A stretch of 64,000 nucleotides of DNA from Sphingobium sp. GTDB lineage: Bacteria > Pseudomonadota > Alphaproteobacteria > Sphingomonadales > Sphingomonadaceae. Positions 53,875-63,466 of this stretch are shown here, piece by piece; positions within the stretch are counted from its first letter, which is position 1, and every line of letters starts with the position of its first letter. Both the position numbers and the translations under genes were made by a program. The stretch spans positions 434,001 through 498,000 of the forward strand of contig SPEL01000002.1 in assembly GCA_009360885.1 (NCBI GenBank). The letters run 5' to 3'. The notes below the pieces were generated by a model, which searched no databases, had not been told where the DNA came from, and was given only the letters and a program-made list of their open reading frames with translations.

Positions 53875-53899
53875 GGAACCATGCCGTAGCGTCAGCGTC
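53875..53899 (+). promoter_or_regulatory. Candidate EcfG promoter of the second nepR
   Basis: GGAAC (53875-53879), 16 bases, then CGTC (53896-53899): one base from the EcfG consensus GGAAC-N16/17-CGTT. Transcription would begin about 10 bases later, almost at the ATG 53909, giving a leaderless message. Confidence 0.55.
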
Positions 53900-53908
53900 T
53901 TTCCTAGC

Positions 53909-54190
53909 ATGAATAAGAAGGACGCATATTTCGGGTCATCAGACGACCGGTCAAAGGGTTCTCCCTCAGCCCGGCCTGCTGCCGACCTAAAGGGGGCAGG
54001 GCCTGTCAGGGCACAAACCCGCGCTCCCCGCTTTCGCCCTGTCTTTACTCCTAGGCCTTATGAGGCCGTGGGGCGGGCACTCAGCACCGCTTATTCAGCC
54101 GTAGGCCAGAACAGCCTTCCCGATGACATGCTTTCTTTGCTACGCCAATTGGATGAAGTTCCGGCCCGATCCGACGGGAAATGCGGATAA
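53909..54190 (+). CDS. NepR-like anti-sigma factor, second copy
   Basis: The C-terminal block VGRALSTAYSAVGQNSLPDDMLSLLRQLDE matches the two short helices of NepR, the anti-sigma factor that holds EcfG until PhyR~P takes it away. The N-terminal 55 residues are basic and disordered. I set the start at ATG 53909 (93 aa), just downstream of an EcfG-like promoter; ATG 53873 would overlap that promoter. It converges on ecfG. Sphingomonads are known to have two NepR proteins; this is the more diverged one. Confidence 0.8.
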   Translation: MNKKDAYFGSSDDRSKGSPSARPAADLKGAGPVRAQTRAPRFRPVFTPRPYEAVGRALSTAYSAVGQNSLPDDMLSLLRQLDEVPARSDGKCG

Positions 54191-54268
54191 TAATAGTGCC
54201 GGAGAGGCCAATATCCAGTATCAGATACGGTAATTACCGTACGATCAGGATATTTTAAGGTAAGATTT

Positions 54269-54910
54269 CTATTGAATATCGGATGATGTCGCGCTGGCTA
54301 CTTCAACGCTCAGGCGGTCAACATCAGCCATGATGTCGGCAAGCGGGCCTTCCTCTGAAACCGCCTCTCCCCTACGTGACGGAAGCACTCCTTCCTCCAT
54401 CATCTGCTCCAGAGCCGTACGGCCACGCGCCACGCGGCTTTTGATCGTTCCAACGGCAACGCCGCATATCTCCGCGGCTTCCTCATAAGCGAAACCTCCA
54501 GCGCCGACGAGAATCAACGCTTCCCTCTGGGATTGGGGAAGTTGCAGCAACGCACGTTGTAAATCACCCAGTTCAATCTGCTTATCCTGCCCGGCAGGCG
54601 CAGAAAGCAAGCGATCCGCCACAAGCTCATCCCACTCCCCACGGAAGCGGGATCGACGCATTTGCGACAGGAAATGATTGCGAAGGATGATGAAAGTCCA
54701 TGCCCGCATATTGGTGCCAGCCTGAAAGCGTGATCGCGCCGCCCATGCCTTTAACATGGTTTCTTGCACCAGATCGTCCGCAACATCACGAGAACCCGAA
54801 AGCGACCGGCCAAAGGCGCGCAGATGCGGAATTACAGCAGTCAGTTCCCGCTTAAATTCAGCATCGCTCAGATGTATATGGCCGTCAGGCCCGCCCTCAT
54901 TCTCGCTCAT
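54269..54910 (-). CDS. ecfG: EcfG-type ECF sigma factor of the general stress response
   Basis: A 213-aa sigma factor. Region 2 is at about 35-100 (DDLVQETMLKAWAARSRFQ, MRAWTFIILRNHFLSQMRR) and region 4 is at about 125-175 (LPQSQREALILVGAGGFAYEE, VGTIKSRVARGRTAL), as in the EcfG (ECF15) group. It directs transcription of stress genes once freed from NepR. Its own upstream region carries a perfect EcfG promoter. It lies downstream of phyR on the same strand rather than after nepR. Confidence 0.95.
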   Translation of the reverse strand: MSENEGGPDGHIHLSDAEFKRELTAVIPHLRAFGRSLSGSRDVADDLVQETMLKAWAARSRFQAGTNMRAWTFIILRNHFLSQMRRSRFRGEWDELVADRLLSAPAGQDKQIELGDLQRALLQLPQSQREALILVGAGGFAYEEAAEICGVAVGTIKSRVARGRTALEQMMEEGVLPSRRGEAVSEEGPLADIMADVDRLSVEVASATSSDIQ

Positions 54911-55040
54911 CCATATCCCCCGGAGCCTCGCAGAGCAAAAATGCCTGTCATCAGCTTCATGCTATTAGAGCATTTGTCCTGACACCTCGCCCTGACAAAT
55001 TGCTTTGCCTACCAGCGAGGACCCCGACTTGCCTACTGCT

Positions 55041-55065
55041 AACGCTTAATAGTCCGCCCGGTTCC
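55041..55065 (-). promoter_or_regulatory. EcfG-dependent promoter of ecfG
   Basis: On the minus strand GGAAC (55065-55061), a 16-base spacer and CGTT (55044-55041) match the EcfG consensus exactly. It lies about 130 bases upstream of the ecfG start and after phyR, so ecfG would be positively autoregulated. Confidence 0.85.
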
Positions 55066-55155
55066 ATTTTTCCTCGCCCAATCTCGTCCTTTCTATCCAT
55101 ATTATCAACCCCGGAAATGCATTATTACCGCGCAATACTCTCGCGCCAGCCCCTT

Positions 55156-55956
55156 TCACACGGGGCTGGTTGCGGCATCAAAAAACAACGCCTGTGCAAT
55201 TGCCGCCTTCGCTGTGCTATGTTGGAACGGTTTGGTGATGAGGAAAGTCGGCTCTGGCCGCTCCCCGGTCAGCAAACGCTCAGGGAAAGCCGTGATGAAA
55301 ATAACAGGCACAGCAAATTCCGCCAATATATCCTTAACAGCATCAATCCCGCTGGAATCATCGGCCAGTTGAATATCTGCCAGAACAAGGCCGGGGCGCT
55401 TGGCCTGCGCCAGTTGCACCGCCTCATCCCGTGTAACAGCAATGCCGGTAACATCATGGCCCATATCCCGGACGACCATTTCTATGTCCATCGCGATAAT
55501 TGGTTCATCCTCGATGATGAGAACATCCGCCCTTGTCTGGCGATCGATTTCACTCAACGCCTCAGCAACGAGACGCTCTATCTCTTCAACAGGTCGGCCC
55601 ATTAACCATGCGGTTTCCTTGTCGCCGAACCCCTCCATCGCCGTCAGTAACAGAGCCTGACGAGACAAAGGCGCCACCCGTGCCAACCGCGCACGAGCAA
55701 TAGCCTGACGATTATCCTCATCACCATCAACGGCAGGATGATCTTCCTCCAGCCGCGCTGTTTCCCACATTATATGGAAGATGCGATACAAACCCAGACG
55801 AGCATCAATATCCACAGGAAAATCTTCTGGTGCAGCAACGATGGTTTCCAACGTAGCGCGAACATAAGCATCGCCCTGCTTCTGGCTACCGGTCAGGGCC
55901 CGGGCATAACGCCGAAGAAAAGGAAGATGTGGCTGGAGCTGCTGGCCCAATGACAT
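55156..55956 (-). CDS. phyR: PhyR, anti-anti-sigma response regulator of the general stress response
   Basis: A 266-aa protein with an N-terminal sigma-like domain (1-130) that mimics EcfG and a C-terminal receiver domain (about 143-260) starting DVLIIEDEPIIAMD; the phospho-acceptor aspartate lies in GLVLADIQLADDSSG and KPF ends the fold. When phosphorylated, it binds NepR and frees EcfG. It is divergent from nepR across about 430 bases. Confidence 0.97.
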   Translation of the reverse strand: MSLGQQLQPHLPFLRRYARALTGSQKQGDAYVRATLETIVAAPEDFPVDIDARLGLYRIFHIMWETARLEEDHPAVDGDEDNRQAIARARLARVAPLSRQALLLTAMEGFGDKETAWLMGRPVEEIERLVAEALSEIDRQTRADVLIIEDEPIIAMDIEMVVRDMGHDVTGIAVTRDEAVQLAQAKRPGLVLADIQLADDSSGIDAVKDILAEFAVPVIFITAFPERLLTGERPEPTFLITKPFQHSTAKAAIAQALFFDAATSPV

Positions 55957-56163
55957 GTAATATTCTCCCTATATCCTGTTGACGCCGGAGCGAACGACAT
56001 ATGTCATACAACCCGTTGGCTTATGTTGGGCAACGATGCCATAACTGACCGCCCAAAAGCCAGCATCATTATAAAGCACCTTATGGGAAGCCCCCACATA
56101 TAACTGCCCAACCTTCTGTTATTACGCAATTTTATATCTTGCAGATAAGAATGGATAGAAAAG

Positions 56164-56188
56164 GGAACAAATGAGGCGGCAATTGGTT
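56164..56188 (+). promoter_or_regulatory. Weaker EcfG-like site upstream of nepR
   Basis: GGAAC (56164-56168), 16 bases, then GGTT (56185-56188); one base off the -10 consensus. It would give nepR a leader of about 190 bases. Confidence 0.3.
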
Positions 56189-56296
56189 TCCTGCTTGTGG
56201 TTTTTTATCATATCGCAGCAGGAAGCATTATCGGAAGGAATATTATCTGCTTTTGTTCTCTTGCATCTATGGGCAAGAGCCTATTAGGATGACCCA

Positions 56297-56330
56297 CCTG
56301 CCAGAATATGTTGGCTGGGGGTCTGGCAGG
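56297..56330 (+). promoter_or_regulatory. Leader hairpin upstream of nepR
   Basis: Perfect 9-bp arms CCTGCCAGA (56297-56305) and TCTGGCAGG (56322-56330) with a 16-base loop, 60 bases before the nepR start. The rest of the 434-base gap between phyR and nepR contains a 10-bp palindrome GACATATGTC (55996-56005) and no gene. Confidence 0.45.
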
Positions 56331-56390
56331 GCAGATCGCAATAATATTTGGGCGCGAAAAATACGCTGTTAAGGCGCGAGGGAAGCAGGG

Positions 56391-56591
56391 ATGATCGACG
56401 ACGACAGGGATACGGCGGCCGACATAAATTATCAGCCCAACCCACAGGAAAAACCTAATACTATCACAACTGGTCTGCCCATCACCAATGAAGAGGCAGA
56501 CCTCGGCAATGCTTTGCGCGCCATATACCGGCAAACGGTTGATGAGGAAGTACCCGATGAAATGCTCGATCTGCTTAGTAGGCTAGGCTAA
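56391..56591 (+). CDS. nepR: NepR, anti-sigma factor of EcfG
   Basis: A 66-aa NepR with the full canonical core: LGNALRAIYRQTVDEEVPDEMLDLLSRLG. Its two helices bind EcfG, and in stress are captured by PhyR~P. The N-terminal 35 residues are disordered, as usual. It precedes a HisKA_2 kinase gene by 71 bases. Confidence 0.95.
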   Translation: MIDDDRDTAADINYQPNPQEKPNTITTGLPITNEEADLGNALRAIYRQTVDEEVPDEMLDLLSRLG

Positions 56592-56662
56592 ATCATGGCA
56601 TTTGCCCGGCGCTGCGCATTGCCCTGCTATTTCTCCGCCTGACCTCAGGCCGGAGCCACAAC

Positions 56663-58321
56663 ATGCCGTCATCCCCCTCACCGGCAGAAATACCGTCAGA
56701 CAATGGGCCTGGCAGCCACGCGCCTGCAACGAATAAAAACGCATGGATGAGAGGAACAGCCAGCAAGGCCTTTTTCATCATGATGCTAGCGCTGCTGCCG
56801 CTGGCGCTGGCCAGCATGGCTTCCAGCATCTGGTCATTACGTAGCTCTGCGCAGGAAAGATATGATTTCCTTGCCGCTGCCGCCCGGCAGGATGCAGGCC
56901 GGCTCAGCACCGACATTCAGACAATCCGTACCGCGCTCAGAATGACATCCGGCGTGCTGGTAACCGATAATAGCAGCGGCGATATATGCGCCAGACTGCA
57001 AAATCTGTTCGCCGCGATGACCCTGCCAGAGGGAATCAATGTCGCCATTTTCGACCGCGACGGCAAAGTTCGTTGCCAGTCCACTTATGATGCTGGCATG
57101 ATGATTGATGCATGGAAGAAGCATCGGCCCGTCATGGATCAGGAGATGGGGGATATAATGCTATCCCCCGAACTCAATGGCTTGCTCATTCGCTCCGCAA
57201 GCAGGGATGGCTCCTTTTTGGCGCTGGCACTCTATCGCCACAAAGCCTTGCAACAGCTAACCCATGATTATCATGAACAACCGTCCCAAAATAGGCATGG
57301 CCAGTCCCTTGCCCTCCTGCATGGAGGGGCTTTTCTACCGATAACGCCTCTCATCAATTCAAAAGATAATGCCCCTGTCACGACCATCGATGCCCCCGTG
57401 GCGGACACGCAACTTATTTTGCGCCTGCAAAGCACCAATATCGTAACACTTAACAGCCAATGGATCTGGCTGCTGATGCCCCTGTTCTTATGGGTTGCCG
57501 CCGTCTTTCTGGGCTGGCTGGTGGTACGCTGGCTCCTCATCAAGCCATTAATGGCATTGAACCATGAAGTGGCTGCTTATGTGCCCGGCCAGATTCTTCA
57601 CCCCCCTCATTTGTCCCGTCTCGCCTCGGGAGAGATTATCGAACTAGGCAATCATTTCCATATGATGAGCCACAGCGTGGCCGCACATGAGGAACAGATG
57701 CAGAGCGCGCTGGACCGCCAAACACGGCTTACACGCGAAGTCCATCACCGGGTGAAGAATAACCTACAGATTATTTCCAGCCTCATCAGCCTGCATTGGC
57801 GCGCCGCATCAGATCCGCAGGCCGCCGATGCTTATCTTTCCATCCAGCGCCGCGTTGATGCCCTCGCCGTTGTGCAGCGGAACCATTATGCCGGACTGGA
57901 TGAAGAGCTGGGCCTGCGCGCCCGGCCTATGATGAATGAAATTGCATCCGCCCTCAAAATGTCAGCGCGAGTACAAAGCGGGCAGGCAATTGATATTGCA
58001 GTGGATTGCGATGATATCACACTGCATCAGGATGTTGCCGCCCCCATCGCGTTCATGACAGCGGAACTGGCCGATCAAGTCATTGAACATGCCCCGGAAG
58101 GTCTTTTCACCTTATCCCTCCTGCGGCTGGAGAATGACCAGAGCCGCGCCCGTTTCGCACTAAGCGCCCCGGTATTTCGCCGCGCTGAAGAGACAGAGAA
58201 TGCCAGCCCCACAGAACTATATGAGCGGGTGCTGACCGGCCTCGCCCGGCAACTGCGCACACCATTGGGGTATAATGCCGAGGCAGGCGAATATCATCTC
58301 CTCGTGCCGATAACCGGGTAA
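56663..58321 (+). CDS. HisKA_2-type sensor kinase of the stress locus (PhyK/PhyP-like)
   Basis: A 552-aa membrane sensor. Two helices (about 37-57 and 270-293) flank a periplasmic domain of about 210 residues. The HisKA_2 dimerisation motif reads LTREVHHRVKNNLQIISSL (about residue 353-371), the H-R-x-x-N type that signals to PhyR. The ATPase part is short, and the classical G-box glycines are hard to find, so it may act chiefly as a phosphatase, as reported for PhyP of Sphingomonas melonis. Which activity dominates cannot be read from sequence. Confidence 0.85.
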   Translation: MPSSPSPAEIPSDNGPGSHAPATNKNAWMRGTASKAFFIMMLALLPLALASMASSIWSLRSSAQERYDFLAAAARQDAGRLSTDIQTIRTALRMTSGVLVTDNSSGDICARLQNLFAAMTLPEGINVAIFDRDGKVRCQSTYDAGMMIDAWKKHRPVMDQEMGDIMLSPELNGLLIRSASRDGSFLALALYRHKALQQLTHDYHEQPSQNRHGQSLALLHGGAFLPITPLINSKDNAPVTTIDAPVADTQLILRLQSTNIVTLNSQWIWLLMPLFLWVAAVFLGWLVVRWLLIKPLMALNHEVAAYVPGQILHPPHLSRLASGEIIELGNHFHMMSHSVAAHEEQMQSALDRQTRLTREVHHRVKNNLQIISSLISLHWRAASDPQAADAYLSIQRRVDALAVVQRNHYAGLDEELGLRARPMMNEIASALKMSARVQSGQAIDIAVDCDDITLHQDVAAPIAFMTAELADQVIEHAPEGLFTLSLLRLENDQSRARFALSAPVFRRAEETENASPTELYERVLTGLARQLRTPLGYNAEAGEYHLLVPITG

Positions 58322-58351
58322 CCAAATTATCCCGGTCGGCAAAATGCCGAT

Positions 58352-58581
58352 AACCGGTGCCCGCTTTTTGGCGCGATGCTCAGCGCTTTTCTATTGGTCG
58401 CATCGCGAAAAGCCAAAAACCGGTGCCCGCTTTTTGGCGCGATGCTCAGCGCTTTTCTATTGGTCGCATCGCGAAAAGCCAAAAACCGGTACCCACTTTT
58501 TGGCGCGATGCTCGGCGCTTTTCTATTTGTCGCATCGCGAAAAGCCAAAAACCGGTGCCCGCTTTTTGGCGCGATGCTTCC

Positions 58582-58583
<2 letters not shown>
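58352..58583. repeat. 66-bp tandem repeat, about 3.5 copies, each a hairpin
   Basis: AACCGGTGCCCGC-type unit starts at 58352, 58418, 58484 and 58550, exactly 66 bases apart; the third copy has several changes. Each full unit holds TTTTTGGC and CGCGATGC on one side and GCATCGCG and GCCAAAAA on the other, so each RNA copy can fold into a stem of about 15 bp with a GAAAA bulge. The array lies between the convergent kinase and tgt genes and runs a base or two into the tgt stop. Confidence 0.95.
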
Positions 58584-59727
<1,144 letters not shown>

Positions 59728-59829
59728 TTAAAGCGTGCCGGGCAAGGATGCCAGCCCCCTAATATTCGATGCCCTACCCTGACCGCTGTTTAGCTTAGGC
59801 CCGACATGGCTATGGGATAAGGCTATAGA

Positions 59830-60021
59830 TCAGGCGATATGCCCCGGTAGAAAATGCAGGAATCCCGTTGGTGGTCCGAAATTTTCTACACGGCGGTAAC
59901 GACCAATGAAAATCGCGCAGTCAGCGGATAGACGCAGCGGCCAATGTTCCCCGGCGTCCGTTTGCAGGATCAGGGTGACAACTGTCTTATCTCTGCGTCG
60001 CTCTGTCATTGCATGCACCAT
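59830..60021 (-). CDS. Possible small protein of unknown function
   Basis: A 63-codon ORF (or 59 from the inner ATG, MTERRRDKTVVTL) between tgt and the GGDEF-EAL gene. The sequence has a mixed, protein-like composition (VVTLILQTDAGEHWPLRLS) and might be a minimal beta-barrel, but there is no good ribosome site. The remainder of the 59719-60090 gap shows nothing else. Confidence 0.35.
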   Translation of the reverse strand: MVHAMTERRRDKTVVTLILQTDAGEHWPLRLSADCAIFIGRYRRVENFGPPTGFLHFLPGHIA

Positions 60022-60090
60022 AATGCGAAAAGGTTAGCAAATGGTTCGCCGCGCCCACCACAATACGCCCGCCCCTTGCATCATCGCGCA

Positions 60091-62088
60091 TCATGCGCAG
60101 CGCGCGCGTATTTCATCCCGGCGGCGGGCCATCGCGTCCTTGATCCTGATTCCCTGTGCGATCATCTCCATCACCTCATCCGCGGTGCGTGCCGGAGACA
60201 TTAAAAAGCCCTGCACATTATGGATGCCTGCAAGGCGAACATAATCAAGCTGCTCGATCGTTTCGATCCCTTCGGCCACAATTTCCATATCCAGCGCATC
60301 CGCCATATGGCCCACGGCACGAACAATCGCCTGATCTTCCCGGCTGGTGACAATACCGCGGAGAAAACACCGGTCAATTTTGATGCTGTCAAAGCGGTAA
60401 GAGCGTAAGTAGCTAAGCGAAGAATAGCCCGTACCAAAATCATCCAGCACCATTCGCAAGCCGATTTTCTGCAAATCCTGCAACATTTGATGGGTTTGCC
60501 CGTCATCATGAAGGAAGATGGATTCCGTCACCTCCAACTCCAGCCGCGATGGTGCCAGTCCACTTTCCAGCAAGGCGGAAATAATCGCGCTAGGCAACTC
60601 ACCCGATCGCAGAGAAATCGGTGAGATATTTACCGCAACCCGCACATCCTCTGGCCAGTTCACCGCTTCCCGGCAGGCCTGACGGATAACATAATGGGTA
60701 ATCGCCTCAATGAGGCCCATGCTTTCCGCAATCGGAATAAACTCACCGGGGGAAACAGCTCCCAACACCGGATGACGCCAGCGAAGCAAAGCCTCACAAA
60801 TATGAATCTGGCCCGATTGCACATCAAATATCGGCTGGAACCAGACGGCCAGTTCCTCCTGCTCCAGCGCCAGCCGCAGACCACGCTCTATCTCATGAAT
60901 GCGATTAAACCGTTCCTTCATAACTCGTGCAAAAGGCACGGCGCAATTGCGCCCTCTTGTCTTTGCCTCATACAATGCCAGATCAGCATGTTGCAGCAAT
61001 TCATCAACATCCTGCCCATCCTGCGGGCCAACAGCGATACCGATTGATGCAGTCACCGGCAGATGATGCGGGCCAACATCCACCCCGCAACCAAAGGTCG
61101 CTAATATATCATCCGCAAGAGGCTGCGCCTCCTTCAACCCAACACCGGGGCACAGAATCACAAATTCATCACCGCCAAAACGCGCGACATATCCCCGTCC
61201 GGCCAGCAAAGCGCTTATCTTTTCCGCCACCGTAATCAGCAGAGCATCGCCCATCATATGGCCCTGCGAATCATTCACTTCCTTAAAGCGATCAAGGTCC
61301 ATCCATAATACAGCCAGCCTGTCTTGCGGACTATCACTGGCATCAAAGGCATCCCGCAGCCTGATCTGCATCGCCATCCGATTTTCAATACCAGTCAGGC
61401 TGTCTTGTCGGGCGAGGCGTTCATATTTTGTCGCAAGCAGGCTTTTTTGCCTTTTACCGCGCAGGGCCTCCACCACGATACGGTGCGTCGTTCGGCTGAT
61501 TTCTGCCATGCCCAGCACCATGACCAATAAAATAACGGCAAGAACATGATAGCCCTGCCCCCCTGCCAACCAAAGCCCGGCGGCGGTGGGAAGCAGGGCA
61601 AGGCAAACCTGCCCAACTGCAATCTCAACCCGGCCTGCATTGCGTCCGGCAATGCCCGCCGCATACCCCACCGCCAATAATACCGATAACATATGAATGG
61701 CCGGATCATCGAAACGGATCAGTGTGACAAAGGCCTGTACCCCCAACATAGCCGCATAGGCCCATGCGCCCAGCTCATAAACATTACCCCAGAAATGATA
61801 GGAGGCACTCTCCTGACTGCGCTTTTGCCGGTAATAATAAACCGCCGAAATGATACGCCCCAACGCAATTAGAGAGATCATCCCGGCACTGATCCAGACC
61901 AGAAGATCGCGCGAAATGAAAGCCATGGTCATGCTAATGACAAGGCCTGCCAGCGCACCAATGGCCAGAGATGCGGGAGATGCATAAAGCGTTTCTACAA
62001 GCGCGCGGTGAATATCCGCCTCTTGCACCTTACGGTTTGCAACAACCATCATCAGCTTTTTATAGATAGTGCGCAAATGCCACTCCAC
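60091..62088 (-). CDS. Membrane GGDEF-EAL protein (cyclic-di-GMP turnover)
   Basis: A 665-aa protein with about five to six membrane helices in the first 210 residues, then a GGDEF domain with the intact RFGGDEFVIL and an EAL domain with CEALLRWRHP. Both active-site motifs look intact, so it may make and degrade cyclic di-GMP. The start may be GTG 62088 or the ATG pair near 62052 (MMVVANRKV); the ribosome sites are weak. It sits between queA and tgt and is not related to queuosine. Confidence 0.92.
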   Translation of the reverse strand: MEWHLRTIYKKLMMVVANRKVQEADIHRALVETLYASPASLAIGALAGLVISMTMAFISRDLLVWISAGMISLIALGRIISAVYYYRQKRSQESASYHFWGNVYELGAWAYAAMLGVQAFVTLIRFDDPAIHMLSVLLAVGYAAGIAGRNAGRVEIAVGQVCLALLPTAAGLWLAGGQGYHVLAVILLVMVLGMAEISRTTHRIVVEALRGKRQKSLLATKYERLARQDSLTGIENRMAMQIRLRDAFDASDSPQDRLAVLWMDLDRFKEVNDSQGHMMGDALLITVAEKISALLAGRGYVARFGGDEFVILCPGVGLKEAQPLADDILATFGCGVDVGPHHLPVTASIGIAVGPQDGQDVDELLQHADLALYEAKTRGRNCAVPFARVMKERFNRIHEIERGLRLALEQEELAVWFQPIFDVQSGQIHICEALLRWRHPVLGAVSPGEFIPIAESMGLIEAITHYVIRQACREAVNWPEDVRVAVNISPISLRSGELPSAIISALLESGLAPSRLELEVTESIFLHDDGQTHQMLQDLQKIGLRMVLDDFGTGYSSLSYLRSYRFDSIKIDRCFLRGIVTSREDQAIVRAVGHMADALDMEIVAEGIETIEQLDYVRLAGIHNVQGFLMSPARTADEVMEMIAQGIRIKDAMARRRDEIRARCA

Positions 62089-62290
62089 ATTGCCACATGT
62101 GGACCATAAAAGATGATCTTTTATAATCTATTAATGCAGGATTCTAAGCCTACCAGTCAGGCTCAGGACCTAAACCAAAGAAAAATCCATCCGCTTTACT
62201 CAGCCAACCCGTCACCATTTTGCCATAAAGCGTAGCATACAAAATTTACCGATTTTCCATTTCTGGCTGATATTATTCAAGCCAGTCAAT

Positions 62291-63460
62291 ATGTGGAATG
62301 ATATGATGAAACCGTCCAATTATTATAATATTATTTTATGGGTCGGCTCATTTTTGTTATCTTCCACATTATTTCTTTTTGATTACAATCAGATTGATGG
62401 TCTTTTTTTAAAAAAATCTATGGTTGTTATAGGAAGAGATTTCCTAAATGTTTGGAGTGGAGGCAATATCGCCCTCAGTGGCAATCTCGATCGCCTTTAT
62501 GATTATGATATGTACAGATCATATATTGCAGAAATATTTGGTCCATTAGCACCTTATAATTACTCATACCCGCCCCATAGCCTGTTTATTGCCGTATTTT
62601 TCGCAGAGTTACCTTATGCAACGTCCCTCCTGCTCTGGACTATTCTAGGTATAATATTCTTCATATGGGCAGCCCGTCCCTTCATGCCGTCCAATTTATT
62701 ACCGATATTCGCAATACTTACCCCAGCCGCGTTGGTGAATATATGGGCAGGTCATTATGGTTTCGTAATTGGCGGCTTATGGTTTTTATTCTTCTCTACG
62801 ATGGAACATCATCCCAAACGAAGCGGCATCTATGCAGGACTACTGACGCTAAAGCCCCATTTAGGGTTACTGATCGCTTTCACCCTCGCCTATCGCAAAA
62901 TGGGTACGTCTATCGCCATTGCTATCGCTACAACCCTATTATTGGTAGGAGCAAGCGGAGTGATATTCGGCTTCGACCTCTGGCGGTCATGGATTGTTGA
63001 TACATCCGCCCTTCAGGCGAGGATCATGACCGATCCCAATCCCAATTTCTACTACCGCATGATGGTGTCGCCCTATATCGCATTCAGGGGAATGACTGAC
63101 CCAATGAGGCTTTGTATACATCTTCTCATCGCGGTATCAGCGCTCTCCGTATTCTGGAAAGCACGCAACGCACATCCTCATGATCTAGCGTTTATATCCT
63201 CATCCACTACAGCACTGATATTGCCTTATATTTTTAATTATGATCTGACGGTTGCCTGCTTAGGATTCGCAGTCTTCCTGTATAAACGCTGGCCAATTTC
63301 CAAAAGTTACGAGAGGATCGCCCTATGGCTTGCCTTCATGGCCCCGCTAGTGGTCATGTTTGTTGATTTCGTTGCGCCATTTTGCTTGCTGGCGGGGCTA
63401 TGTGCGCAGGTTAACCAGATCATACGCGAAGAACAGACGAAACAGGCTATTCTCGCCTGA
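62291..63460 (+). CDS. GT87-family (DUF2029) membrane glycosyltransferase, AT-rich
   Basis: A 389-aa inner-membrane protein with about nine to ten hydrophobic segments. The blocks VIGRDFLNVWSGG and YNYSYPPHSL are typical of GT87 enzymes that use polyprenyl-phosphate sugars. The first 400 bases are clearly richer in A and T than the rest of the window, with runs such as TTTTTTTAAAAAAATC, which suggests recent transfer. It is the only rightward gene between queA and tgt. Acceptor unknown. Confidence 0.85.
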   Translation: MWNDMMKPSNYYNIILWVGSFLLSSTLFLFDYNQIDGLFLKKSMVVIGRDFLNVWSGGNIALSGNLDRLYDYDMYRSYIAEIFGPLAPYNYSYPPHSLFIAVFFAELPYATSLLLWTILGIIFFIWAARPFMPSNLLPIFAILTPAALVNIWAGHYGFVIGGLWFLFFSTMEHHPKRSGIYAGLLTLKPHLGLLIAFTLAYRKMGTSIAIAIATTLLLVGASGVIFGFDLWRSWIVDTSALQARIMTDPNPNFYYRMMVSPYIAFRGMTDPMRLCIHLLIAVSALSVFWKARNAHPHDLAFISSSTTALILPYIFNYDLTVACLGFAVFLYKRWPISKSYERIALWLAFMAPLVVMFVDFVAPFCLLAGLCAQVNQIIREEQTKQAILA

Positions 63461-63466
63461 TTCCAA

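Noticed and set aside
55996-56005. GACATATGTC palindrome in the phyR-nepR gap as an EcfG element
   Set aside because: EcfG promoters are asymmetric GGAAC/CGTT pairs; a 10-bp palindrome can occur by chance in an AT-rich gap.
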